From positions 4,231,001 to 4,295,000 of the forward strand of contig NC_092648.1 in NCBI RefSeq assembly GCF_032118995.1: 64,000 nucleotides of DNA, written 5' to 3'. Source of the DNA: Asterias amurensis. Lineage: Eukaryota; Echinodermata; Asteroidea; Forcipulatida; Asteriidae. Every line of letters starts with the position of its first letter. The first letter of the stretch is position 1. The position numbers and the translations under genes were made by a program. Positions 24,301 to 39,300 of the stretch are shown one piece after another. A model generated the notes under the pieces. It was not told where the DNA came from. It searched no databases and was given only the letters and a program-made list of their open reading frames with translations.

Positions 24301-27300
24301 TTTTAATTTTTTGATAGTTTGTTAACATGTAAGCGTAATTAAGAACAAATGTTTTATTTTTGTAAACAATGTTTTCTCGTTTTCGCTATGCGCAAGACTT
24401 GCAAAATAAGAAATTGTGCTTGTAAAGGCCTGATACTTCACGGAGGCAATGAAGGCGATTGCCTCCATGCCCCTTGGTATGGCCCCATTGCCTTGGTGCC
24501 CTTGAAATGCTTTCAGTAAAAATTTACATGTTGCTCATAGGGTGCCCTTTACCAAGGAGAAAATGCCTTGGTGCCCTTTACTGCCCTTGACCTTCCAAAA
24601 ACAAAGCAATATTATTACACGTGATATACATCGTAGTCCTGCTTTCCTACATGATGTAAGGAGGTTAGTGCAGGATGAACCCACACCAAAGGGTAGCCTT
24701 GTGTATGTGTAAGGTCATAGGTCATTGACTGGTATTCCACACATTCATGCTGACAGCTGTTGATGGGTTTGGAGTGGACTGCTGAATCGGAGGCTAAACA
24801 TTACCTGTAGTATGTCTAGTCATTCCTTCATGGTCTAGTTAAGCACTTGTTCAAATGGACAGCGATTTTATTGTTCTAGTGGTTAAAACTGGAGATCAAA
24901 TGAAAGGAATCTGGGCTCAAATTCATGGCTCTGCTTACCGCCAAATTCTGCGCTTACCATCACCATTCTCCGCTTGCACAGAAAGCGCCAATATTTTGCG
25001 CTAGCAAGCCTAGAATGCCTAGTAACTAGGAGTGCGCACAAGCCAAAATTCTTCGTTAACCCGTGCAATATGCTTGGCGCAAGCGCATAATTCCCTGCTT
25101 TCGTAAGCACCGTTTCTTTGCTTACAAAACAGTAAGCAGAGCCATGAAGTTGGGTACGCTTTAAGACCAAAGACCATAGTCTGGTCCCTTGTTGCTTCAG
25201 TAGAATTAGTCTTTACTGCTGTCTAATTGCCACAGGGAACGTGACATTTTGTGAAGAATTTACTTGTATGAACATCTGTAGTACGTACTTTAGGCCTACG
25301 ATGTACACCCGTACCTCGTATGTATTACAACACATGTGCGTGTATTGGTAATAACAAGCCATTTTTGTTTGTACATTGTAGGCCTACGTAACGCACACAC
25401 ATGGGTCACACCCCTATCATCCATTGCATTCAAGTGTTTATCATCGCTGTCTCACATATAATAATAATATGGTCCTTGCTGCATGCTGGCCTTTCATTCC
25501 TTCCGAGTGACCATTGCATCGTAGTCCACAAGAGTAAGCCCTACTTGATCCAATGTGCCGTACCTCTGCATGTACGTATACCCCATGTAGTAAGGACCCA
25601 ACTGCATTTTCCATTTACAGTTCAAGTGACAGTACACCTACCCTGTGATGGGTTCTGCTACTGCTGCTGTCAGTAATTGGTACACGCTGCGAGGCATGGC
25701 TGGCCTAGACTGTAGTGCGTGTCGTATTCGCCCACCATGGGACTTCCATCTTACGCTATTGCTCCCCTGTAGAGACAACCCTGTGTGTTTAACAGTTGGA
25801 CTTGGGGGCAACTTCGGGGTCTTCATTCCATTGTGTGCGTTGTAGGAGTGTAAATTTATCTGAGTGTAACATTTGGCGTGTAGTGAGAAAATGTCATCGT
25901 AAGAGAGGTGAAAGTTGCTTTTGAATTGTACACCAAACTTCACAAAGAGTTCAGTAGGCCCTAGTATGTGTCATGTACCAGAGATGTGTGTTAACACTGA
26001 TACTCAGTCTGTCCTGAGTTCTGTGAAAAATTACAGGAATATTTGTCGGGTGGGATTCGAACCCACGACCTTTGCAATTCCAGAGCAGTGTCACCAACTA
26101 GACCACAGAGATTGCCCATTTTTTTTTCTTTTTTTTCTCAAGTGATTATCCTTGGTGGAAATAAATGTTTGATGAATTGAATTTAATTGAATTGAATTGA
26201 TAGGTACAATGTAGAGGCAGTTCAAATCATGTTTTAAGCAGATCCGGTACTGCAAACAATTTAATGTTTTATTGCCTCAGGGATAAAGAATGTATCACTG
26301 TTGCAGTTTGTGTTGTTTTGCCTGGACATTCCACCTCTGGGACGTCGGTTCAAATCCCACTGGGGGCACTATGTAATGTGTACATTGTTGATTGGGTTTT
26401 CAGTGTCTATTACGTAGTACTCGACTGCATGGGTTATCCGTGGAATAATTCTCTTGTCTAAAACTTAAAGGAACGTTACAGAATTGGTAAGAAACAAAAA
26501 TCGAGAAGATCACAGATAATATAAAAATTACACGGTCTAATGATGATGATAGTAGAAAACATCCCTTGAAATATTAAGCAGATCCGGTACTGCAAACAAT
26601 TTAATGTTTTATTGCCTCAGGGATAAAGAATGTATCACTGTTGCAGTTTGTGTTGTTTTGCCTGGACATTCCACCTCTGGGACGTCGGTTCAAATCCCAC
26701 TGGGGGCACTATGTAATGTGTACATTGTTGATTGGGTTTTCAGTGTCTATTACGTAGTACTCGACTGCATGGGTTATCCGTGGAATAATTCTCTTGTCTA
26801 AAACTTAAAGGAACGTTACAGAATTGGTAAGAAACAAAAATCGAGAAGATCACAGATAATATAAAAATTACACGGTCTAATGATGATGATAGTAGAAAAC
26901 ATCCCTTGAAATATTTCTGTCTGAAATGTCATATTTGATGAAAAATAAATAATCTAATTTCGCGTTTGGAGTTTATTGCTCAGTGAGCGTTTTATTCATT
27001 TTTGTTTTGGCATCGATGCAATGCAAAATTTGTTATCGGTTTTTCACTATTCTCTCATGACCCAGAGGGCCAATCGATCTTGAACTTCTACAGGTTTGTC
27101 AGTTTATGTTTATGGTGGATTACATAAAGTGCTTACACTGCCAGCAACGTTTTTGCTAGCAAAACCAATTCTGTAATGTTCCTTTAAATTTCTTCATTGT
27201 CTTCTCTCTTCTCATTTCGCTCAAAAGCAAATCATAGAAATGAACAATGTTCACATTTACAGAACAAAAACTACATATTAAGCCTACAAATGTACAAGTA

Positions 27301-30300
27301 TGTTAAAGTCATGTACAGTGTACGTAGATGTACATGTATGTACATGCTGTGTGTACAGTATCATGTACCCTCACACTGATTTGACCTTTATAGCATGTAG
27401 ATCTTTTCAATCCTGCGATATATTGTTCCTGCTGGTTTCAGGAAATGGTGAATCCTGGAATATTTCATTACATGGTTATGAATTAATTTGTGATGCAAAT
27501 CAAGAGGGATCGCTTGCACAAACAAAGGGCAAATGGGGGATATATTTTTTTCGTACGTGTATCGGAGAAGACAAGTCCGGATGCCGAGTGTCCAGATATC
27601 CATTGGTTGGAGGAAAACATTTTGTAAATATATGTGTATTTATGAATTTGCCATAAAAATTATGGGTGTCTTGTTCCTTCCTGAAAGACACTGGACACCT
27701 TTGGTTATTGTCAAAGACCAGTCTTCTCACTTGTACATATCTCAACATATGCATAAAATAACAAACCTGTGAAAATTTGAGCTCAATTGGTCATCGAAAG
27801 TACGAGATAATAATGAAAGAAAAAGCACCCATTGTCCCACGAAGTTGTGTGCTTTCAGATGCTTGATTTCGAGACCTCAAAATCTAAATCTGAGGTCTCG
27901 AAATCCAGTTCGTGGAAAATTACTTCTTTCTCAAAAACTATGTTTTTTTCAGAGGGAGTCGTTTCTCACAATGTCTTATACTATCATTGCAACCTCTCCC
28001 CATTACTCGTTACCAAATGTGTAAGGTTTTATGCTAATCATTAAGTTGAGTAATTACCAATAGTGTCCACTGCCTTTAAAAGGTTTTACATATTTATACA
28101 TGTACATGTATGCTCGCAAACTGACCTGTTTTTGGTTTGCAGGAATAACTTTGCATTTAAAAGTATTGTGTACTTTAGTTGATCTGGACAGGAAGGAACA
28201 TTTTTTCTTTCTGTAATTTACAGAATTAGAAATGAGTCTGAAATGTCTAGATGTGTTCAAGCTGAATTAAAATTGTTTGTTGTATGACCGGGCCAAAGTG
28301 TCTTTAGAAACACAATTCACTAGTACTTTAAAAAAATATTCTGAAATGTGCTGTCTAACTTTATGTAAAAGGCTCTCACACAATGATCTACATGTAGCAT
28401 ATGGTAATAATGCTACATGATCATTACAATGTATGTGAGAGCCTTATGACAAATTGACTCTCATAAACATCAATCTTGATAAGGTGCACACAGTGACTCA
28501 TGTTTGCTGGAACATCCATGTACAAATTACATCATCATGTGTAATGTACATGTTTTTGTTTGCTCTTGTGTTAATTTTTTTTTTTTTTTCTTGTTTTTTT
28601 TTTTGAATTGTAAACTACTTGAATGGGATGTCCTGACTTTTGATTTTTGTTGTAGTTGCGTATTAATTGATTGATTGATTTACTTTGCGTGTGTATTACA
28701 GGCTCGCATTGCTTTCCTACAAGGAGAACGCAAAGGGCAGGAGAACCTGAAGCATGACCTGGTGCGGAGAATCAAGATGCTGGAATTTGCACTCAAACAA
28801 GAAAGGTAAAGTTCGACCACTGTATTTGCTTTTGAAAGGGCAAGGGCACCAAGGCATTTTCTCCTTGGGAAAAGGGCATCCTTTCCAGCAACTTTGCATA
28901 CAAGGTAGCAAGAAATTTAGACTTAAAGACACTGGACACTATTGGTAATTGTCAAAGACCAATCTTCTCACCAATGTGTATCAAAACATGCATAAAATAA
29001 CAAACCTGTGAAAATTTGAGCTCAATTGGTCGTTGCATTTGCGAGATAATAATGAAAGGAAAAAAAAACCTTTGTCACACGAAGTTGTGTGCGTTTAGAT
29101 GGTTGATTTTGAAACCTCAAATTCTAAATCTTAGGTCTCTAAATCAAATTCGTAGAAAATTACTTCTTTCTCGAAAACTACGTCACTTCAGAGGGAGCCG
29201 TTTCTCAAAATGTTTTATACCATCAACCTCTCCCCATTACTCGTCACCAAGTAAGGTTGTATGCTAATCAATATTTTGAGTAATTACCTTTAAACAACTT
29301 ATTAATGTCAATGATTAGTAGCAGTTTTTTGAGTAGCAATGAAACATTTTGTGTAGGATTTTGCTCTGCTACACATAAACAGGGCAGAGCAGACTAACAT
29401 TCGTAGATCAGCTGAAGAAGGACTCAACACAACAAGAAACGACTGAGCTTAGGACGCTAATGCTGGACAGGGATGCGTGAAAAGCGACCATCAGAGTTTC
29501 CAGAGATGGCGTCGACTGAAGACAAACTCTCACCCAACTGTACTGTACTGGATGTACCCATTTGTGTACAAGGCAAATCGTTCACTGCATCCCATTAAAC
29601 GTACATGTACATGTACCTCTATCACCAAGGCCAAGAATGTCAAACGCTGTCAGCGACACACTCAATACATGACGACTCAGTACCATCTCATTAGTGCTGT
29701 GTGACTGCCGAAATAATTTGCAAATTGACTAATCGCCCGGAAACCGGTGCAAGATTAATCAACTAATTCACGCTTAGTCTTGACGGCGCTTTTAGCAACA
29801 GTTAGCGTGTAAACTAAGATATCAAACGATGGTTTCCTAATTTGAGCCTGTACAACGTGGGAAAGGGATGCTTGCTTAATTATATAAATTATACCTATGA
29901 GTACGTACATGGAAAGTCTGGTGGGCTGTGGCGAAGTACGTACAGATGGCATGTCTGTACACACACACATGGGATACATTAACACGCAAGACGTGTTCTG
30001 ACTATTGGTTGCATCAGCAGATACTGTAAACACACACTACATTAGGTGAGGGTCATACTCCATTGGAACATGACCAGACGACTGTGAAGCATATCGGAAC
30101 ATCAAGGCAAGATTCGCAGCAGAACAGTGTACAATTTGCACAGGCCTGAATGTACTTACGGGAGGCAACTAAGGCGATTGCCTCCATGCCCCCTGTGACA
30201 TTGGTGCCCTTGAAATGCTTCAGGAGAATATTGCATCCTCATACAGCCTGGTGCCCTTTGCCAAGGAGAAAATGCCTTGGTGCCTATAATGCCTTTTTCA

Positions 30301-33300
30301 AAAAACGAGACTTGGATTAGTATCCTGTGAAATTACATACAGTGTAAGCCTATATTTGTCTGAAATGCCGCATCGATTAGAAATCACTAAAAACATTTCA
30401 ATCTGAGAAACGATTCGATTCTTACTTGCAAGAATCATTTTTAAGATTTCTGAGGGATGGTGTTCGTTCGCGAATGCTACAGGTAAAGATGTGGCTGATC
30501 CTGCTGTCACTTCATTTTTAAGAACATTGTTTCATCATCGCTTTACCTCTGGGAGGGTGGCGTGATGGGGTCGATGCATTATGGCCCATGTATGAAGAAA
30601 ACTGTGAAGTAAAACACCACTTTGCAATTAATTAATTAATTAATTAATTAATTAATTAAGTTTTGGTGTTTCATACAGTTGGTACACTCTTTTGAATTTT
30701 GGTTACGCTCATTTTTTTCTTCTTGGGTATGCATATATTTTATAATGTATCTTCTTGACAGAAATATAGTATTCACAAAAAAGTTAATTTTAGTGGCAGC
30801 TAAAAATCAATTTAATATTGAAACGAGTTCTGCAGCTGGCCAGTCTCTGATACAATGCATCTCACAGTCCGTGTTTTACGTTTTTTTTTTTTTTTTTTAC
30901 ATGATTATTCTTTATTTTATTTTTTAAGGCGGGGGGGGGGGGGGGGGGGGGGGGGATGGAGGCATTCCTTTCATACCAAACCTCCTAGTTCATTGACTGG
31001 TGTAGTTTATGCAGAAAATTAATCCTTTTGTGTTGGCTGGAGGTATATGCACAATGTACATCAGATGCTGGATGGGACGGACGGGGATTGTGCTCCAGCA
31101 TAGAGAGATTAATGAGGGACCCTTGTCATATGGCGGCTACATTAATATGCCTCTTTATTGATGTGTTTTTACACAGCCTTGGCATGTTGTTTCTCTTTTA
31201 CCAAAGGGGACGAGTTGTGGAGGGTGCGATGGGTATTTTTTCTGGTGAGATAGTAGGGCATCTTCAGGGGGAGCAATTGTTGACGCAGCTGTACTGTTTT
31301 GGGAATCATGCAATATGGTGAAATGAACAAAACCTGTGAATGTGTTTTCAATTAAAACAGCAAACTTGTTGGTTAGAAAAACATTAACTTAACTTGGTTG
31401 TGTCTGTGAAGTCCATGTACAAAAGGGTTGAAACATCTATACAGACATATTCACTTTACACAACGGACTATAAAAGGTTTTTTTTTAAATGTCTCTGAAA
31501 ACTTAGACAGTTAAACAATTATTGTGCACTTTTAAAACCCAGAGGAGGCACCCGATCAATTTCAGAAGCATTGGGTATTCAGGAACTAACATGTGTTAAA
31601 TAATGTGTACACAAAATATGTGTACATCATCTACCGGATTTATGGATCTTGACTACATGTACTGTAGTTGACCTTTTGTTTGTCGAACCTCTATGAATGA
31701 CCACAAGAGGGCGCTATTGTGAGTATTTATGTGTAGAAGGAAATTCACTTTGTTTTCACAAAGAGGTTCGTTTCGAATCGGGCACTCTTTGGGGTTTCTT
31801 TTGAGTACTAGAGGAACCTTGGCCAAGGACGTCAGTGATTGATAGTGGATAGTTGGTTAAATCATGCCATTGAGGACGTGCTTTAAAGACAGTGGACACT
31901 ATTGGCAATTGTCAAAGACCAGTCTTCTCACTTGGTGTATCTCAACATGATGCATAAAATAACAAACCTGTGAAAATTTGAGCTCAATTGGTCATCAAAG
32001 TTGCGAGATAATAGTGAAAGAAAAACACACCCTTGTCACACGAAGTTGTGTGCGTTTAGATGCTTGATTTCGAGACCTCAAATTCTAAATCTGAGGTCTC
32101 AAAATCAAATTCATGGAAAATTACTTCTTTCTCGAAAATTATGGCACTTCAGAGGGAGCCGTTTCTCACAATGTTTTATACCATCAACCTCTCCCCATTA
32201 CTCGTTACCAAGTGAGGTTTTATGCTAATAAATATTTTGAGTAATTACCAATAGTGTCCACTACCTTTAACAGTTTAAAGAGGAACAAACTATGGAGGAA
32301 CAAACTTGGTGCAACTTTTTTTTTACAGCGCAGGCCTTGAAATAACCCACGGAACCCACAGCAATTACCGTGGTGCCTTGTCAGCCTGTGCTTTTGCTTT
32401 GGTGCCCTTTGCAAAGTTCCAACACAAATTTACATTTTTCTCAAAGCGTACCCCTTACTCACCACATGTGCCATGAGGAAAACTGTTGTGTCCCTTCAAG
32501 AGCAAAGGGCGTGTGCCACAGTTGGATCAGTAATTAATTAATGCATTTTTTTTTTTTTTTTTCTCCTTTGCTCTCAGGTCAAAATACCAGAAGCTCAAGT
32601 GCGGACATGAGCTAAGCCAGGAGATTAAGCCCCCTGCATTTGATGGCTCAGGTAAACTTCAATTTTGGCACTCTGTGTTTCCAGTTTAAATCATTCATAA
32701 TTGGTTTATTCAACAACTTGATTGTACGCTTGATTGAGGATGGGGTGTTTGTAGGAAACATACTCAATAATTTACAAGCTTTACTGTGTGCATTCAATTC
32801 ATGTATGTCGAAGTAAGTATTAAAGGTTTGCAGTGACACCATGTAAAATCTCTTTGTGAGTAGGGGTGGCTCTGAGAAATACTGGTTTGTAACTGCTTGG
32901 CGTTTCGGTCAGTGTGCTCTTACCGTCTTCTTGAGAATTTGTGTGAGCCTAATCTACAAGCCGTTGTCTACTGGTGTGCCAGCACACCGATCCATTAGGC
33001 CTCGCCCACGGCACACGTGTGAGCAAGAACATGTGAGCCTCTCCAATGCCATTCTGCACAGCTCTGCCGAGCGCGCCAAGCATACGCGCACGCATGTCGG
33101 ACCTTATAGTGTCGGACTTATGGTTGTGCAATGGGTTGTGATTGGTAAATACGCAATGGGGTGGAGCTTAATGGATCGGTCTATTTAATATTAACCTTTG
33201 ATCGCAACAAAACAGTGTCTTTACTCCTCCAACATGTCAAAAAAGGGTTGCCGCACCACCATGATTTCTTAAAGAAGTCTCAAACGTGGTTTGAAATCCA

Positions 33301-36300
33301 TTTGCCATTTTTTGTCCCCGCATGACTAGACTTTCACTTTGACCTTCAATAACATGAAACCAATATTAGATCCATTTTAAAACTGGTAAAATTTCCATAG
33401 CGGACAACTCTGTTTCAATTATTTGAAATTTTCTTCCATGTTCCTGTATACATTATTTTTCCTTTGAGGCAACTTTTATTCTTTTAAGCTGTGATGTCAC
33501 GACTCACATCGTTTTAATATTCTTTGTAAAGAAAGAATTCTAGCCATATGGTACTAAATTCAGTGCACTGTCCACTTAAAAAGAGCGTAATGCACAACAT
33601 GTAATTACCATAATTTACGACAATCATTGCTAGACTAATGTGACCTTCAATCAATTTGATGAAATTTATACATGTACCGCACGTAATCTCTCGTGGGCAT
33701 TTTATAACCTTATTGCATACTTACAGAGCTGCCAACTCGCCCCAATTCTGCAGAAAGTTCCCTGAAAATAGACAAATTTTTGTTATATTCTGAAAATTTG
33801 AAAATTTCTCTGATTGTGGAAACATTTTCCCTATTATGTTGAATGTAATAGACCTCATGCATTGACGTCATCCAGCGGCCATCTTAGTGGAAAAACGGTG
33901 ACGAAACAATCGAAACGCACAGATTTGTACGCGCGGTGCACAGGATTGGCCAATGAACAACCTCCTTTTGACCTCTAGGTGAGGGCGCCCTACTGAAATG
34001 ATGTCATGTGCATAAGGTCTATTCTAACACTGTCTCTGTCAGCTCTTCATATTACAATGTACAGTAGGAAAGTTAAATTAATGAATTAGCCTTTGAAAAA
34101 GACTTGGGTCGAATTGTCGGGACATTACTACCTTTTTTTTGCAATACCGTACACCATGCGGGATCTTTCAGTTGGTAAGCAGTTTGCAATCAGCTAAGTT
34201 TTTCTAAAGCAAGACAGTTCTCTTAAGAACAAAACCCACCCGTCAAGTAGATACACGGTGTTACCACAAACCATGTAGGAAATTTACTTTCATGAATTAT
34301 TTACAATTTGTTGTTTTTCTCTTCCTCTGCAGAAGAAGGTGGTGAAGAAGAGTCTGCCCTCTCTCCAAATAGTCAAATCAACTTTAAACAAAGCAGGCAA
34401 CTGCTTAGGCAGTAAGTTTATAGTCCAGTGTTGTAGCCGAAGTTGGCGGTGCTGGGCGGACACGCCCAGGACTCACAGTTTTTGCCCAGTACTCTGAGCA
34501 AAATACATTGTGCCGCTCAACACAGATTTCCCATAGAATGAATCAAAATGATGTTCACTGTGCATTGAACTGAGACAAGGCTAATGATAAGGAGTATCAA
34601 ATGTCACAGAGAAAGAACACAATTAAAGGCAGTGGACACTATTGGTAATTGTCAAAGACTAGTCTTCACAGTTGGTGTATCTCAACATATGCATAAAATC
34701 ACAAACCTGTGAAAATTTGAGCTCAATCGGTCGTCGAAGTTGCGAGATAACAATGAAAGAAAAAACACCCATGTCACACAAAGTTGTGTGCTTTCTGATG
34801 CTTGATTTCGAGACCTCAAATTCTAAACTTGAGGTCTCGAAATCAAATTTGTGGAAAATTACTTCTTTCTCGAAAACTACGTCACTTCAGAGGGAGCTGT
34901 TTCTCACAATGTACACCATCAACCTCTCCCCATTACTTGTAATCAAGAAAGGTTTTATGATGATAATTATTTTGAGTAATTACCAATAGTGTCCACTGCC
35001 TTGAAATAGCCAACTCAACTTATTGCATGGCCCCACAACATGAACAGTTTGTAAACCTGGCATCATGCCTGAAGCCTGCACTGCAGCAATGATGGCCCCA
35101 TAATTAAACATGAATAATTTTGATAATCCGCTCTCCCTTGGTGGACTTTTGATTTACACCCCACCGCTAAAATTAGTCTAGTTACATCCCTGTTCAGTTT
35201 GTGGGATGGCCTTTGGGGTTGTTGTTGCTCCCGGGGTGGTGTAACAGTCATGTCTCTTGGTGGACTGATAGTTTATGGACATGGCGGACCGTAATGGGAC
35301 TGAAGACCTTAATGCAGAGTCATTATTCATAGCAGTCCCTGGATTTCATGTTGGATGTTATTAATCGTGTCTTGGAAGAATCAACTGCATGAATGTCAAA
35401 ACAAGCACTGTTAGTCTGTGGTCAGGCAAGTGCGAGTGCTTCTGGTTAGTTGCGTAATGAAATGGAAACTTACACAGTAAGCACAAATCGCCTGTTAAAG
35501 ACACTGGACACTATTGGCAACTGTCAAAGACCAGTCTTCTCACTTGGTGTATTTTAACATATGCATAAAAAGACAAACCTGTGAAAATTTGAGCTCAATT
35601 GGTCGTCGGAGTTGCGAAATAACTATGTAAATAAAAACACCCTTGTCAAACGAAGTTGTATGCTTTCAGATGCTTGATTTCGAGACCTCAAATTCTGAAT
35701 CTGAGGTCTCGAAATCAAATTAATGGAAAATACTTCTTTCTCGAAAACTGTGTTCACAATGTTTTATACTATCAACCTCTCCCCATTGCTCTTTACCAAG
35801 TAAGGTTTTATGCTGATAATTATTTGAGTAATTACCAATAGTGTCCACTGCCTTTAAGCAGCTCTATGAAATTAGGCTGTTCTGAGAGGAAAGAGACTTG
35901 CCCAAGTCTTGCTTGGTTGGCAGAACTTTGAGCCTAGGTCTGTATGCTTTCTTTTTGAAAAGACATGAGCACCAAGGCATTGTCTCCTTGTTAGAGGGCA
36001 CCCTATGAGGAAATTGTAAATTTCTACTGTAGAGCATTTCAAGGGCACCAAGGCAATGACCAGGGGGCATGGAGGCAATCATCTTCGTTGCCTCTGTGAA
36101 GTATCATGCCTATGAGCCACAGTGTTCTGCAAAGCACATTCAGTCTAATCTACATGCTTTGTAAGTGATACACAAATATATCACACCAGTAAATTCTTTT
36201 GATCATCTCTGTATGGATGTGCTCTGTTATTAAGTCTGGGTCCCCGTCATTCATCAATTCACTCCCATCACATGACTGGGTTGTGCTTTGGCTTTGTACA

Positions 36301-39300
36301 TGGTATCTAATAAAATATGTGTAGACTTTCAAGAGATATGACATTATGAAGGGACGATTGCCTATCATACAAGCTACCTTAGGCCATGTCTACAGCTTTG
36401 GCTTCGGCTTTATCATGCATTGAGGTATAGGAAATCCTTAGCAACAATGCTAGCAGCAGCCGTAGCCACCAATTTGGATACAACCTTACATCAGTAGGCC
36501 CTCTAGTTTACTCTTTATAAACCATGGCAATAAGGCCTACGTGTAATGTACATACAGTATTCATGTACATATTTATTAGAGAGCTGTGGTGCAACATTAA
36601 TTTTTGGAGGGAAAGGTACACGTTTGGTAATTACTCAAAACAAGTATTAACATAAAAACTGACTTGGTAACGAGCATTGGAGAGCTGTTGATAGTTTAAA
36701 ACATTATGGGAAACGACTCCCTCTGAAGTACAAAGTTTTTGACAAAGAGGTAATTTCTCACTAAAATAATATAAGACTTCAAGCTAGAAGTCTTTTATTC
36801 CTATCTGAAAGCACACAAACTTGTCCTGTTTTTTCTTTCATCATTTTCTCGCAACTTCGATTACCAATTGAGCCCAAATTTTCACAGGCTTGTTGTTTTA
36901 TGCTGATGATGGGATAGTTTTATGCTGATGATGGGATACACCAGGTGAGAAGACTGGTCTTTGACAATCCCCAAACGTGTACAGTGCCCTTAAACATGTC
37001 TGTGCCCAGAAGGTTTTACAAATTTTGTGCATTGGAGACTCTGCACTGTAATCAATATGTATTGCTCTATCATCTTGGATCTTTGAAACATAACATGTAT
37101 ACATAGGCAGTCCGGGTTATCTTTAGAAAGTACATGAAGTCATCTCATCTTGTGTTTGAGTCCAGTCCTTTGTCTTTTATCTGCTATCTGTGAGGGCTTC
37201 AAGTCCAGACTCAAACTAAATGGAAAAATATTGCACTTGTGCGTCCCATATCCATTATTGAGGTTGAAGGATGAGATGGATAATGGAACACAGACGCAGT
37301 ACATTTTTTTCAGATTCAACGAGTGCGCATGACAAAGAATTTATCGTCAAGCAAACTTAAAAAGGTGCAGCAAAACACCACAGGTTGTCTTGTTTTATTG
37401 TTATCAATGCATTTAAAAATTATGAACTTGAATTTAAAATCTGCCTTTGTTTGATTTCACTTTTTTCCTCCTCTGTAGATATTTACAAGAAATAGGTTAT
37501 ACAGACACAATATTAGATGTGCGGTCAAATCGGGTGCGTTCGTTGCTGGGCTTGGCCCCCAACGAGCAGAACATACCAGGTCTGGATGGCAACATGTCCA
37601 TAGAACCAGTGGTCAATGGAGAGAGCCCGGTCAAGCAGGGTCGCCAGGTCGACACGGCTAAAAGGTTGGTTTGAAGCTCAGTCAATAACATCGCAATTTC
37701 TCAATTTGACATGTAGCAGAAGTTTGTCATGTGAAACCAGACTTTGGCTGATTGCAAAACTCTCGCCAGTGCCGAAAATGTATAGATCTTTCTTTTGCAA
37801 CGTCACAGCCTGAGATTTTTGCCAACCCTGGTTGGAAAACTATGGAAAGCCACAAATGCAAACCAAAAACAGATCGCTACTGTCTGTAACATTGTTACAA
37901 AAATATTCAAATATTGTGTTGATTTTGTTGGAAACAGATCAACTAATTATGGGAGGTATTTTATTTCATTGAAAGTTAGCAGAAACTGTGAATTTTGGTT
38001 AAAAGATCTGTTTATAAGATTGAGTTTTTTACAAACATTTGGCCCTCCATGCCAACCAAGGCGGTTTTTTTATCAACAAAAACATGGCATCGTGGCACCT
38101 TAGAATTTGTGTGTACATCCTTGATACTTTTGCCAAGATATGGCGTTTGTGACCTTTCAAACTCTTTGCGTAAATGCTGTGAGATGTTACTTAGTGTGTT
38201 GTCTGATGTACTACCAGGCAATTTAATGATTTTTTCACAGGTTAATTGTAACGGTGGTATTTCCCCAAACAAGAAGATTGAAATGACTTTACTCTTTACT
38301 CTTCCCAAACCCACTCTTGAACCATACCTTTAATTCTTCTTGCAATAACTCCTAATCAACATAATGAAACTGATACATGTCTCATGCTAAGAGTTACTAG
38401 ATAAACCATTCCTCCTCATCCCAACTAGACAAGACAAGAAACATCCGCTGCCCGAGAACGATCTCGACAGCGTTCTGACCTCCTTCAACTTCTTGGATGG
38501 GGCGGACGATGATGATAAGGATGGGGGCGAAGGTCGGATGATGGTTGATGAGGATATCATTGATGGGAGGAACAAAATGAGTACGATCATCAAGAAGAAG
38601 AAGGTGAGAGGTCTTCTGATCTAATCTGGAGTTGATTTTTTACAAAGAGCTAAGATTGATCTTAGTTACAAGTCAATCGTAGTTGCTAAGCAAAGCGTGA
38701 TGTCACAATACAAATCAATGTGGTAATGCTACCATTTTGTCTTGAGATGGATTTTTTTGCTTTGTGAAATCGAGCCCTGGGCCCAATTTCATAAAGCCTG
38801 TAAGCACAAAAACCTGCTGAGCACAGAAAAGTATTGCTTAACAGAAACAGGTTGCATAGCAAAGAAATTTGTCACGGAGTCTATTTAACAGGTTTATGAA
38901 ATTGGGCCCTGATTTTAAAAACTTGTAAGACTTGCTCAAAGGGGAAATGTTTCCTATTTGAAGAATGTCAGTAAAGCAAACCCATGCTAGAGCAAGAATG
39001 ACAAATCAAGGGGTTGTAGCAAGGATCTGGGCCAAGTTTCACAAAGCTGCTTAAATGTTGAAAACAGGCAATATATTCTTCCTGCTATAGTCCGTTTTTT
39101 ATTTGTTTTTTCCCTCAGAAAAATCAGTAAAACTGTTATTAATAAGACAGGCTTGATGCTTCACGGAGGCAGCGAAGGCGATTGCCTCCATGCCCCTGGC
39201 CATTGCCTTGGTGCCCTGGAAATGATCCAGTAGAAATTTACAATTTCTTCATAGGGTGCCCTTTACCAAAGAAAAAATGCCTTGGTGCCCTTGCTCTTTC

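Larger units (their letters stand above)
18512..28701 (+). other. STRN: Striatin intron 1 (10.2 kb), contents
   Basis: It holds two 132-bp TIR elements, a GC-rich foldback (20774-20932), the CpG-rich TIR element (22001-22271), TTAA MITEs at 23453-23807, 26805-27187 and 27684-28079, the 340-bp tandem duplication and several SINE or 'GTGCCC' repeats. Stretches 19250-20650 and 21200-21950 show nothing recognisable beyond short spurious ORFs. Long first introns often carry enhancers, but no conserved element can be identified from one sequence. Confidence 0.7.

Noticed and set aside
26264..26801. Two identical 65-codon ORFs, apparently a duplicated small gene
   Set aside because: They exist because the 340-bp noncoding unit is perfectly tandemly duplicated inside a striatin intron. 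There is no splice or homology support.
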